Shown here piece by piece: positions 7,678 through 14,798 of a stretch of 18,784 bases of DNA (position 1 is the stretch's first letter; each line of letters starts with the position of its first letter). The DNA lies in contig NZ_DYZA01000154.1 of assembly GCF_020741395.1 (NCBI RefSeq), positions 1 through 18,784 on the forward strand, read 5' to 3'. A program made the translations under genes and the position numbers. The notes under the pieces are model-generated. The model ran no database searches. It was not told the DNA's origin and saw nothing but the letters and a program-made list of their open reading frames with translations. Source of the stretch: Mailhella massiliensis. Lineage in GTDB: Bacteria > Desulfobacterota > Desulfovibrionia > Desulfovibrionales > Desulfovibrionaceae.

Positions 7678-9150
7678 TTACAGCCGGAACTGAATCTGCA
7701 CCGCGGCCACGCGGAACTGGTTGACGAGATCGGGAGTGATAAGCCAGTCCAGGCGGTTCACATCCGTGGCGTTGCGTTCGCACACAAGGCCAGCCTTGAA
7801 CTTGGCGATATCTTCCACAAGGCCGAGTTCCTGCCAGTCCTGGAAGGCGGCCACGGCTTCCGCCCTGCCCTGCTTCGGGGTCATGATCGCCTGTCCCGGC
7901 GCTATGGTTTCCGTGTCGCCCGCCAGCTTGTGACGGGGATACTTGCGCAGAATACGGGACCGGAAATCATACCGGAGGTAAGAGAGCGTCAGCAGCGTGT
8001 TCACGTCCTGATAGCTGGTATCCGCCGCGCCGGTGGACGTGGTGAGATAGTTGGTCACCATGCGCTCGATGGTCACATTGCCGCCGGCATCGGTCACCGT
8101 TGTGGCTATACCGGCCTTCAGCAGAAGGTTGCGCTCTTCAAGCGTAAGACGGTCTTCCTGCGCCGGCGCAAGGTCGCCGGATATGGTCAACGTCTGGAAC
8201 GGACGCGCCGGGTCGCTGTTGCCGTAATAGGCTACCAGTGCGGCCACGGCTGCGGCACGGACACAGGGAAGCGTGGGAGTCTTGCAGGCTTCCACTATGG
8301 AGATATGCGCGTAGTTGCCCTTGTCTTCCCCGCTGCCGAACTCCTGAAGATCGGAAAACGTGCCGGCTTTGGACGTGATCGCCACGCCGTCGATATGACG
8401 CAGCGGGCCCCAGCGGTCTTCAAGTTCCGCTTCAAGGGCGCGCAGGCTGCTGCGGTCATTCCACGGCCAGGCTATCACGTGATACCAGTTGTCGCCCCAC
8501 GCCGCGATAAGGTCATCCACGTCCGGCTGACCGGCTCCCTTGCTCATGGCCGTAACCGTGACCTTGATTCCTTCGGGCATGGTTTCATTGTAGTAGGCAA
8601 CACGAATATCCATCTCGTTGCCCAGCGTTCCGCCGTTCTTTGCCGTGAGCGTTACCGTGGTATCGCTCGCCTGGGCGGTAACGGGAAGATCCGCTTCCGC
8701 GCTGATCGCCGTCGCCACGGCCTGGGCAAGATTGGCCGCCGTTGTTCCGGTGGCGCAGGGTACGGACACGGCCTGCCCCGCGATGTACAGATACAGAGGC
8801 GCACCTACGGTCGCCGTACCTTCCAGAGCTATGGAGCCCGTGGCCTTCGTCAGGCTTTCTCCATCTTCCACGCCGATCATGCGGAGACTCGTGTAGCTGT
8901 TGTTCTTAAGAAAGGCGCCGGCCATGAGATGCGCCTGAGAGCCGCGGCCGAAAAGCTCCGCCGCACGCTCTGCGCTGGTCACACTGTAGGCCTTGAGCGG
9001 CTCCGCCGTTCCGCCTTCCAGCATCTGGGCACAGATAAGCGCCGTGTAGTCCATGAGGCTGGCACCCTGCATGGCCTGGCTGTTGTCGAACTCGATATAG
9101 GCGCCGGGCACAAGAATGCCCTGGGGCACTTCATTGAACGATATGGCCAT
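7678..9150 (-). CDS. Contractile tail sheath protein (Mu gpL-like)
   Basis: A 490-residue sheath subunit. It starts with ISFNEVPQGILVPGAYIEFD, the N-terminal 'P.gv.vPG.Y.E.dns.a' arm typical of Mu-like sheaths, and carries 'LMAGAFLKNNSYTSLRMIGV', 'AWPWNDRSSLRALEAELEDRW' and 'MTPKQGRAEAVAAFQDWQELGLVED' in the order expected for the family. The C-terminal end 'NRLDWLITPDLVNQFRVAAVQIQFRL' forms the strand that links neighbouring subunits. The ATG overlaps the DUF2635 stop by one base (TAATG). Length is close to that of Mu gpL. Confidence 0.96.
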   Translation of the reverse strand: MAISFNEVPQGILVPGAYIEFDNSQAMQGASLMDYTALICAQMLEGGTAEPLKAYSVTSAERAAELFGRGSQAHLMAGAFLKNNSYTSLRMIGVEDGESLTKATGSIALEGTATVGAPLYLYIAGQAVSVPCATGTTAANLAQAVATAISAEADLPVTAQASDTTVTLTAKNGGTLGNEMDIRVAYYNETMPEGIKVTVTAMSKGAGQPDVDDLIAAWGDNWYHVIAWPWNDRSSLRALEAELEDRWGPLRHIDGVAITSKAGTFSDLQEFGSGEDKGNYAHISIVEACKTPTLPCVRAAAVAALVAYYGNSDPARPFQTLTISGDLAPAQEDRLTLEERNLLLKAGIATTVTDAGGNVTIERMVTNYLTTSTGAADTSYQDVNTLLTLSYLRYDFRSRILRKYPRHKLAGDTETIAPGQAIMTPKQGRAEAVAAFQDWQELGLVEDIAKFKAGLVCERNATDVNRLDWLITPDLVNQFRVAAVQIQFRL

Positions 9151-9326
9151 TATTCCGTCTCCTTCCTTTCCTCATGGATTTTCTCCACGTCTCCGTCCCT
9201 GAGCCTCCGCAGCCAGAACTGCGTCTTTTCCACCACTGCGCCGCCTTCAGGAAGCGGCAGACCGGTGGACGGGTCGCGCACCATGCGGCCGGGGGCAGGC
9301 TTCACAAACATCTGTTCGCGCTGCAT
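9150..9326 (-). CDS. DUF2635 small tail protein (Mu gp38-like)
   Basis: A 58-residue protein. The ATG at 9326 (MQREQMFVKPAPGRMVRDPS) lies two bases after the upstream stop and behind AAAGGAG, so it is preferred to the longer reading from 9353. The core 'FVKPAPGRMVRDPSTGLPLPEGGAVVEKTQFWLRRLRDGDV' is the DUF2635 signature. The protein is always found just before the sheath gene in Mu-like phages; its molecular role is not known. Confidence 0.83.
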   Translation of the reverse strand: MQREQMFVKPAPGRMVRDPSTGLPLPEGGAVVEKTQFWLRRLRDGDVEKIHEERKETE

Positions 9327-9327
9327 G

Positions 9328-9936
9328 TCATTCTCCTTTGCTTTCGTCCCCATCCTGCGGAAGGGTGACTATGTCCGTTGCCTCTTTGCGGCCGTCGGGA
9401 TGATTCACCCCGTCGGCAAGATCCCATTCGATGTATCCGGTCCGGAACAGGTCCACTGTCCCCTCACGCGGCGGCATCCGGTAAAAGGCCGTAAACGTGA
9501 GCGTGAGGCAGGCAACGGTGATTTCCCCGTTGTCAGCCTTGCCGAGCTCCATGCCGGAATATTCAAAGTCTTCCAGCCGTCCGCCGCGGGCGGTGAACTC
9601 CCTGTCCACGGCCTCAAAGGTGAGTGCCCGGGCAACAAGAAATTCCAGGGCTTCTATGCGGTCATCGAGGGGCAGGTCATGGCCACGCACGGCTTCCAGA
9701 ATGTCCACGGCAAGCTCGGCTTCCCGGCTGTCCGGCCGCGGGGAGAGATCACTTTCCGCCGCCTGCTCACTCATGACGTACACGCCCACGCTGGGGAACG
9801 AGGGAGCATCCCAGGGCTCTTCCGGATTCAAGTACACGCGGCCGGAAAAGCCCGCCGCTTCAATGAGCGCCCCCACGGACTGACGAAGTGCCGTACGCGG
9901 ATGCGCCGGCAATGTGCCCATAACATCGGCGCTCAT
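9328..9936 (-). CDS. Mu gp37-like protein, probable tail terminator/completion protein
   Basis: A 202-residue protein. N-terminus 'HPRTALRQSVGALIEAAGFSGRVYLNPEEPWDAPSFPSVGVYVMSEQAAES' followed by a beta-alpha region and 'TVACLTLTFTAFYRMP' is what one expects of a terminator-type protein (small alpha/beta fold; lambda U and related). Order suggests Mu gp37 (DUF1834), which sits before gp38 and the sheath. The start overlaps the MazG-like gene (ATGA). The family name is less certain than for its neighbours. Confidence 0.65.
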   Translation of the reverse strand: MSADVMGTLPAHPRTALRQSVGALIEAAGFSGRVYLNPEEPWDAPSFPSVGVYVMSEQAAESDLSPRPDSREAELAVDILEAVRGHDLPLDDRIEALEFLVARALTFEAVDREFTARGGRLEDFEYSGMELGKADNGEITVACLTLTFTAFYRMPPREGTVDLFRTGYIEWDLADGVNHPDGRKEATDIVTLPQDGDESKGE

Positions 9937-10256
9937 CGGCTATCTCCTTCTCCATGGAGCACTCCACGCTCCTTACGATCGGCAAGCTTCCGGCAGCAGT
10001 CCTGCCCTATTTCTTCCAGCGTCCAGCCGCACTGCTTCGCCATGCGCGACACGCACCAGAAAACATCTCCAAGCTCATCTTTTATGCCTTTGAACTGAGG
10101 AGAATCTCGATCAAATCCGGCGTCCCTGCCCCACTTCTTCACCTTGCCCAGGACTTCCCCGGCTTCTTCGCCGAGTACGATTGCGCAGTGGTCCACGCTG
10201 TCGAAGTACGGTTCACTGAAGGTCTCCGCCTTGTCCTGGAACTCATTAAGAGTCAT
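9933..10256 (-). CDS. MazG-like nucleotide pyrophosphohydrolase
   Basis: A 107-residue all-helical protein with the MazG metal-binding motifs: Glu30, Glu31 and Glu34 in LGEEAGEVLGKVKK and Glu61 and Asp64 in KDELGDVFW. MazG-type enzymes hydrolyse nucleoside triphosphates to monophosphate and pyrophosphate, using magnesium; some act on dUTP, damaged dNTPs or (p)ppGpp. This is a single short domain, as in the MazG-like branch. It is embedded in the structural operon, overlaps the connector gene upstream (11 bp) and gp37 downstream (ATGA), and has its own AGGAGA site. Substrate cannot be told from sequence. Confidence 0.87.
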   Translation of the reverse strand: MTLNEFQDKAETFSEPYFDSVDHCAIVLGEEAGEVLGKVKKWGRDAGFDRDSPQFKGIKDELGDVFWCVSRMAKQCGWTLEEIGQDCCRKLADRKERGVLHGEGDSR

Positions 10257-10587
10257 TGCCCGTCTCCTGCTTCTTCAGCTTGCACACAAGGCCCCCTATG
10301 CCGTCGGGCCGGATAACCTCGATGCGGAACGCCTTGCCGCGAACGGTAAGCACATCCCCGCGTTTCAGCTTGCGGCCGAGCTTCGCTTTTACCTCCGAAA
10401 CCAGCAGCGTGGCATACGGCGCACGCACAGGCGTGGCCAGCCGCGCGGAGCCGGGCTGCACGTCTTCCGTGGGGTATTCGTAAAAGCAGCGCAGGGCTAC
10501 GTTCTCCACAACGCAGGCCTCAGTTATGCCGTCTTCCTGGGAGAACACGGCGTTCATGTCTGCATCCAGTCTATCCAGAATGTTCAT
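10246..10587 (-). CDS. Probable head-tail joining protein
   Basis: A 113-residue protein starting MNILDRLDADMNAVFSQEDG. The pattern of an N-terminal helix, a 'DG' turn and then a compact beta domain ending in 'RGDVLTVRGKAFRIEVIRPDGIGGLVCKLKK' is typical of small head-tail completion proteins of the lambda FII / Gifsy-2 type. Position between the minor tail Z-like gene and gp37 supports that role. I do not have a family signature that would make it certain. Confidence 0.55.
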   Translation of the reverse strand: MNILDRLDADMNAVFSQEDGITEACVVENVALRCFYEYPTEDVQPGSARLATPVRAPYATLLVSEVKAKLGRKLKRGDVLTVRGKAFRIEVIRPDGIGGLVCKLKKQETGNDS

Positions 10588-11297
10588 GAGCTGCCCTTTG
10601 CCGCCATGCGGGCGGCTATTTTGGCCAGCCGGTTGTCGAGCTGGCGCGTCAGTTCCTTTTGCAGATAGACCATCCCCTCCCGGTTCATCTCCCGGGCCTC
10701 GGGGCCGTCATGGTTTTCTTCATTCACCAGATATTCGAGACCGGACGTAGTAAACTTGCGTTCAATGGGCAGACGCTTTTTCCCCTTGCGCGCGAAGTAC
10801 AGGTCTCCACCATGCGGAGACCAGCTGAACGCCCCCTCCACCAGCTTCACTCCTTCGTCACGCCTGATCTTTACATACAGTCCGCCGCGCTTCTTCAGCT
10901 TTCCCCTTTTGGTGTAGGTCGGGCCTTTCACCTCATGAGGAAAATCCTCTATGGGAACCGACCTCGGGCCCGATGCACGAATAAGGCCGATCACCTTTCC
11001 TTTCCTGGCATCGGCTCTGCGCCGATAAAACCAGCGGGAAAAGAACTTTCTGGAAACTGCATACCGGCCCGTCAGCATGGCCAGCATCTTTTTCTGCATG
11101 AACGTCAGCGCCGTGTTCACGGCATTGGCCTGTACCGCCGTAAACTCCTTCGCCTTCAGCGCCAGGTTCCTTGCCGAAAGTTCCCCGGCCAGGTACAGGT
11201 CCATGTCCAGATTCAAATTCTGCGCCGTACGGATATGGACGTAGCGCCTCTTGTAGTGCCCTCCGTGCTCCCGCACAGGTCCCGCCTGCATAGCCAT
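10584..11297 (-). CDS. Minor tail protein Z-like
   Basis: A 237-residue basic protein. The ATG at 11297 overlaps the upstream stop (TGATG) behind AGGAGG; the longer TTG reading from 11312 is not needed. Visible parts: 'DMDLYLAGELSARNLALKAKEFTAVQANAVNTALTFMQKKML', a helix typical of the tail Z family where tail-completion proteins start, a very basic middle (KRGKLKKRGGLYVKIRRDEG), and a C-terminal helix ending KIAARMAAKG. Lambda Z and relatives act at the head-proximal end of the tail. Placement in the connector block agrees. Confidence 0.68.
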   Translation of the reverse strand: MAMQAGPVREHGGHYKRRYVHIRTAQNLNLDMDLYLAGELSARNLALKAKEFTAVQANAVNTALTFMQKKMLAMLTGRYAVSRKFFSRWFYRRRADARKGKVIGLIRASGPRSVPIEDFPHEVKGPTYTKRGKLKKRGGLYVKIRRDEGVKLVEGAFSWSPHGGDLYFARKGKKRLPIERKFTTSGLEYLVNEENHDGPEAREMNREGMVYLQKELTRQLDNRLAKIAARMAAKGSS

Positions 11298-11752
11298 CAC
11301 CGCCTCCTGCAATCCCCACAGCGGAAGGGACAGTTCCTGGCATGCTCTTCCTGCTGCCTCGGAGACATTCCCCGGCGTATGTCGTTGATGTCCGCCGGGT
11401 CCATGAGGTCCACCACCGACAGGCCCATGAATCGGCGAAGCACCACGTCCATGCCCTTGACGCCGAACACGCAGACAAAGATGACCACACCTATTTCCAT
11501 GCCCCTGGTCGGCTCGGGAGCCACCAGCGGCAGCAGAGCCACCGCCCCCAGGGCCAGAAAGCCCGTCACCAGCGCAGACCAGAGCATGTTACCGATAATC
11601 TGCCCACGGCTACGCTGGCGGTAACTGCGCTTGATGTGCCCGGCCGCCACAAGGAAGGCCAGTACACAGGCCAGAAGCGCCAGCGGCCATATTCCCCGGA
11701 ACCAGTCCAGATACTCGGCGGCATGGCGGGACTCGTTTCCCAGGTCGTTCAT
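11297..11752 (-). CDS. Three-helix membrane protein, candidate holin (LydA-like)
   Basis: A 151-residue protein with hydrophobic segments at about residues 20-40, 56-78 and 86-105, separated by a basic loop (KRSYRQRSRG). Layout, length of the membrane part and the position in a lysis block suggest a class I or LydA-type holin, which would permeabilise the inner membrane. The C-terminus is unusual: a soluble tail of about 45 residues ends in Cys141, Cys145 and Cys148 (CPFRCGDC) and then basic residues. Start chosen at 11752 (ATGA with the lipoprotein stop); an ATG two codons earlier is equally close to the GGAGGAG site. Confidence 0.6.
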   Translation of the reverse strand: MNDLGNESRHAAEYLDWFRGIWPLALLACVLAFLVAAGHIKRSYRQRSRGQIIGNMLWSALVTGFLALGAVALLPLVAPEPTRGMEIGVVIFVCVFGVKGMDVVLRRFMGLSVVDLMDPADINDIRRGMSPRQQEEHARNCPFRCGDCRRR

Positions 11753-12009
11753 CGGCATTTCTCCTCCGCCTGCTTCACCCACAAAAGGAGGTTTCCCGCT
11801 TCCCCTGCGGGCAGGTGAACCCATGTACCTTCTTCAGCAACTACCCTTCCGCCGTGAACGTAGGACCAGCCTTCAGTGACCAGCGCTCCCGGTGTTGTCG
11901 GCGCTGCTTCCAGAGCTTCCCCTTCTGTCCGTCCCTCCCATGAGGCGCACCCACTCGCCGGCAGGATCAGCAAGCACAGAAGCACGAAACTCCTCAGCTT
12001 TCTTTTCAT
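11749..12009 (-). CDS. Outer-membrane lipoprotein, o-spanin candidate (Rz1-like)
   Basis: An 86-residue protein starting MKRKLRSFVLLCLLILPASG and then Cys21: basic start, hydrophobic core and a lipobox-like ASGC, so a lipoprotein after signal peptidase II cleavage. The mature part is about 66 residues with little charge bias. Its first half lies out of frame over the 3' half of the gene at 11873-12076, the arrangement known for Rz/Rz1 spanin pairs, and it follows an endolysin and a small membrane protein. Spanins join inner and outer membranes to finish lysis of Gram-negative hosts. It is not as proline-rich as classic Rz1, which leaves some doubt. Confidence 0.65.
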   Translation of the reverse strand: MKRKLRSFVLLCLLILPASGCASWEGRTEGEALEAAPTTPGALVTEGWSYVHGGRVVAEEGTWVHLPAGEAGNLLLWVKQAEEKCR

Positions 12010-12076
12010 CCAGCCGCTCCAGAAGACGCACCCCAAGGGAGAGCAGAAAATAAAGGATTTCAGTGACACGGCTCAC
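11873..12076 (-). CDS. Small inner-membrane protein, i-spanin candidate (Rz-like)
   Basis: A 67-residue product from a GTG start that overlaps the upstream stop (GTGA). The start (SRVTEILYFLLSLGVRLLERL) is a short hydrophobic or amphipathic helix, followed by a charged helix (DEKKAEEFRASVLADPAGEW) and a Ser/Gly-rich tail. No classic long periplasmic coiled coil is present, so it is shorter than usual Rz proteins. The reason to propose an i-spanin is genetic: a lipoprotein gene starts out of frame inside it, 137 bp overlapping. Codon-by-codon coupling to both neighbours argues that it is translated. Confidence 0.55.
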   Translation of the reverse strand: MSRVTEILYFLLSLGVRLLERLDEKKAEEFRASVLADPAGEWVRLMGGTDRRGSSGSSADNTGSAGH

Positions 12077-12393
12077 GCCCGGCCCTTTCGCACCTGGGCA
12101 GCCGCATCGTCGGCGTTCTGCGCCTTGCCCGCATTGAAGCCCACGGCGTTCACCACTGCATACAGAATCTGGACAAAGATATTCGCGTCGTCGGAAGGTC
12201 TCGGCCAGCAGGCTGCTATGGCCGCGCACACCGTCACCACCAGAGTCACCCATCCGCCCCAGGAAGCAGGCAGATACGTGAGCAATACAGCCACAATGTC
12301 CGCGCCCAGCGGAGCCTCTTCCACCGCTTCCTCAGCCATGGCCCCCGTTGCGACAAAGAGCAGCATCAGCCCCATCAGAAAAAGAGTCTTCAC
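12073..12393 (-). CDS. Small membrane protein of the lysis block, possible holin/antiholin
   Basis: A 106-residue protein. Residues 1-20 look like a signal peptide or first membrane helix (MKTLFLMGLMLLFVATGAMA, then acidic EEAVEEAP), residues 46-63 are a clear membrane helix (WGGWVTLVVTVCAAIAAC), and a weaker hydrophobic segment lies around 72-86. The 'P.PSDDANIF..ILYAVVNAVGFNAGKAQNADD' end resembles small phage proteins found next to endolysins, which I remember only as uncharacterised or holin-like. The ATG overlaps the endolysin stop (ATGA). Confidence 0.65.
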   Translation of the reverse strand: MKTLFLMGLMLLFVATGAMAEEAVEEAPLGADIVAVLLTYLPASWGGWVTLVVTVCAAIAACWPRPSDDANIFVQILYAVVNAVGFNAGKAQNADDAAAQVRKGRA

Positions 12394-12935
12394 ACAGCAC
12401 TCCTTATTTCTTTTTCCAGCGCCTTCATGCGGTTTTCCCAGCCGCGGGAAAACTTCCTCAGATCGGGGTTGTTCCGCACCAGCGCCGCGTAACGCTCCCG
12501 GCGGCGCTCTACCATGGCAAGGGCTGCCGCCTTGGGATCAGAACAGGCCTTTACGGCCGCCCAGGTCAGCGGGCCCCAGCGGCCGTCCGCCTCTATAAAA
12601 AGAGCATTCTGCGTCAGCCTCTTGGCCTGCCCCACTCCCATATTCACGGCCGTGTCATACACGGCCATGGCCAGAGGGTCCGGCACGGCATCGAGCGGAA
12701 ACACATCCCAGAACGCGCGGCGGAGAACTCCCGCCGCACGCTCCGGAGTAAGCGCACGGATATCGTCGGCATCTATGTCGCCGTCGCCGTCGATGTCCCC
12801 GACTTCAAGGCCCTGCGCTTTCAGAAAGCGCAGGGATACTCCGTAGTTCGTGGTTCCGCCGGGGTCGGCGGGATCGTCCACAAAGCCGCCCTCCATGCGC
12901 GCCACGAAGGCATGGGCTCTTTCAAAGCAACCCAT
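12390..12935 (-). CDS. Endolysin, GH108-type N-acetylmuramidase with calcium-loop insert
   Basis: A 181-residue enzyme that cuts the glycan of peptidoglycan. The GH108 signature is clear: Glu15 in 'MEGGFVDDPADPGGTTNYGVS' is the expected catalytic acid, followed by 'LRRAFWDVFPLDAVPDPLAMAVYDTAVNMGVGQA'. The C-terminal part ('DGRWGPLTWAAVKAC', then a basic helix) is the family's peptidoglycan-binding domain. Residues 47-58 (DIDGDGDIDADD) form a perfect EF-hand/dockerin-type loop, inserted between the catalytic motif and the 'AFWDVF' helix. There is no signal peptide, so release depends on a holin. Confidence 0.92.
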   Translation of the reverse strand: MGCFERAHAFVARMEGGFVDDPADPGGTTNYGVSLRFLKAQGLEVGDIDGDGDIDADDIRALTPERAAGVLRRAFWDVFPLDAVPDPLAMAVYDTAVNMGVGQAKRLTQNALFIEADGRWGPLTWAAVKACSDPKAAALAMVERRRERYAALVRNNPDLRKFSRGWENRMKALEKEIRSAV

Positions 12936-12939
12936 ACGA

Positions 12940-13293
12940 CTAGCCCGCGTTATAGGCCGAAGGGTCCACGCCGAAGTTCAGCATGACCTTGACCGTGGCA
13001 TCCGAACCGCCGGCAGCGGCAAAGGCCCGGCCGCAATAAGCCTTGTCCGTCGCCGTGGCTGTCACCTTGCCGTCGCTGCCGACATACAACGGCGCGCCCT
13101 GGGTAACGGCGCCGGTGGCCTTGGGAAGCTCGAAAACGCCGTCCGTATCCACAATGCCGGTTTCATTCACAGCAAGGTCATTCACCGCCACGCCGTAAAA
13201 AGAGTCTCCCAGTTTCACGAGGTCGCCGCCCTTCACAGGCGTGGACGACGGCGCGTAAATGACGAGATGGGTTCCCTGAATCTTGTTCTGCAT
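12940..13293 (-). CDS. DUF2190 head decoration/stabilisation protein
   Basis: A 117-residue beta-rich protein. The ATG at 13293 (MQNKIQGTHLVIYAPSSTPV) follows an AGGAGAG site; an upstream in-frame start would overlap the capsid gene and has no better site. The pattern 'VKGGDLVKLGDSFYGVAVNDLAVNETGIVDTDGVFELPKA' and the ending 'GSDATVKVMLNFG' identify DUF2190, found next to major capsid genes and thought to be a head decoration or stabilising protein. It lies just 17 bp after the capsid stop. Confidence 0.87.
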   Translation of the reverse strand: MQNKIQGTHLVIYAPSSTPVKGGDLVKLGDSFYGVAVNDLAVNETGIVDTDGVFELPKATGAVTQGAPLYVGSDGKVTATATDKAYCGRAFAAAGGSDATVKVMLNFGVDPSAYNAG

Positions 13294-13310
13294 GTTCTCT
13301 CTCCTTTCCT

Positions 13311-14798
13311 TTAGCTCGCAGACTTGCACAGGCCCTGCCAGGCCACGGCCTTGGCGGCCACGTCAAGGCGCACCTTGTATTCCACACCGTCCACACGCCA
13401 GCCTTCCTTATATTCCAGGTAAGGAGCCGTCGCACCGTTCAGCGTGAAGATGGTCACCGTCTTGCCCTTGGGGCCGGCCAGATACCAGTCGGTGGCGGAA
13501 ACGTCGTCCAGTTCCGCGTCATACACACGGGTCAGCACGCTGCCCGCGTAGATGTTCGCCTGGTTGGGCTGCGCCTGCGTACCGATAAGCTGAGAGTTGA
13601 AGAACACTTCCGCTCCGGTTTCCAGTGCGGCAGGTGCAATGAAGAACTGAGGACGGATCTGTATGCGGTTGCCCAGAAGATCCTTCTGCGTACGCATCTT
13701 CAGGAATGCGGCGCCGAGATTTTCCACCGTGGGTACGCCGCCCGCCGAGCTTATGAGATTGTTGTGATCCGCATGGAAAAGCGCCGTGCCGTCGCCCATG
13801 GTCGGGTTGGCGGTGAGCACGCGGCAGGCAAGGCGGTTCACCATGCGGGCGGCCGCTTCGCCGTGATTGCGGGCAATGCGGGCAAACGCGCCCAAATCAT
13901 CGTTCACGATCGCCTGGCGGGTAAGCGGGAAGATTTTGCCGTAGGTTTCGATCTTCACGCTTTCCGCGTGTTCCGCAGCCCGGCCGTTCTGGTATTCGCC
14001 GCCTTCGGGAATAAGGGTCAGATCGTCACCGCTCGCAAAGTCCAGCAGCGTGAGTTCCTTGAAGTCGGATACGGAGTCCAGGCCGCACCAGACCTGCCAC
14101 TGCTTATCCGCCGATTCCCAGCCGTCCATGAGCACACGGTTGGCCGTATCGGTGAGAAGGTTCGGAAGATCGGTGGTGGAGAGCGCACGGCCTACCATTT
14201 CCACCACGTTGCCGCTTGTGGACTGTCCGCTTCTCATGAGCATCTCACGGCACACTTCGCGCATGCTCATGCCGGAAAACTCACGGGCGCCGGCGGCAAG
14301 CTTGCCGTTATTGATCCGGCCTTCCGCCACACCGCAACGCAGAAGCAGGCCGTGGGAAACAGCCTCACGCACTTTTTCCTGTTCGGTACGGCCTACGTCC
14401 ACACGGGCAAAGGCGGCAGAGCTCCGTCCTTCAAGGCGGGTAAGTACGGCCGCACGGGCCTTGTCCAGACTGTATCCCTTGCGGATCATCTCATCCTCCA
14501 TGTTGGCGGGCATGTTGTGCGCGCGGCACATGGCAGAGATTTCCATGATACGGGCGCGTTCTTCTTCCACGGCGCTTTCTCTGGTCTTGTCGTCCGGCTC
14601 GCAGGCTCGGCCGTCGCCTTCACCCGCAGGGCTTTCCGGTATGGCCGCAGGTTCCTTTTCTTCTGCGGACTCATCCGTCTTCTCTTCTTCCGGTTCTGCA
14701 AGCGCCTCAGCCAGTGCGTTCAGCGCCGTAACGGCGGTATTCAGCTGTTCCTGCGCGGCCGCAGCGTCAAAACGCCGACTTTCAGGGGTCTTGTTCAT
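13311..14798 (-). CDS. Possible internal start: scaffold-capsid product without the protease
   Basis: Inside the fusion gene an ATG at 14798 (MNKTPESRRFDAAAAQEQL) is preceded by GGAGG at 14810-14806 with a 7-base spacer. It falls exactly at the junction between protease and acidic linker. Starting here would give a 495-residue scaffold-capsid protein in the same frame, in addition to the 686-residue fusion. This is similar in logic to lambda C/Nu3, where scaffold is made from an internal start in the protease gene. A shell needs several hundred capsid subunits but few proteases, so such a start makes sense. It is not proof of use. Confidence 0.5.
   Translation of the reverse strand: MNKTPESRRFDAAAAQEQLNTAVTALNALAEALAEPEEEKTDESAEEKEPAAIPESPAGEGDGRACEPDDKTRESAVEEERARIMEISAMCRAHNMPANMEDEMIRKGYSLDKARAAVLTRLEGRSSAAFARVDVGRTEQEKVREAVSHGLLLRCGVAEGRINNGKLAAGAREFSGMSMREVCREMLMRSGQSTSGNVVEMVGRALSTTDLPNLLTDTANRVLMDGWESADKQWQVWCGLDSVSDFKELTLLDFASGDDLTLIPEGGEYQNGRAAEHAESVKIETYGKIFPLTRQAIVNDDLGAFARIARNHGEAAARMVNRLACRVLTANPTMGDGTALFHADHNNLISSAGGVPTVENLGAAFLKMRTQKDLLGNRIQIRPQFFIAPAALETGAEVFFNSQLIGTQAQPNQANIYAGSVLTRVYDAELDDVSATDWYLAGPKGKTVTIFTLNGATAPYLEYKEGWRVDGVEYKVRLDVAAKAVAWQGLCKSAS

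Noticed and set aside
7531..10098. 855-codon plus-strand open frame opposite sheath, DUF2635 and gp37 genes
   Set aside because: Its length reflects the GC-rich codon bias of the minus-strand genes. It runs across three recognised genes and has low-complexity His/Arg-rich content.
12432..12453. 8-bp inverted repeat GTTTTCCC/GGGAAAAC in the 3' part of the endolysin gene
   Set aside because: Short, wholly within coding sequence, no T-run and no placement that suggests a role.
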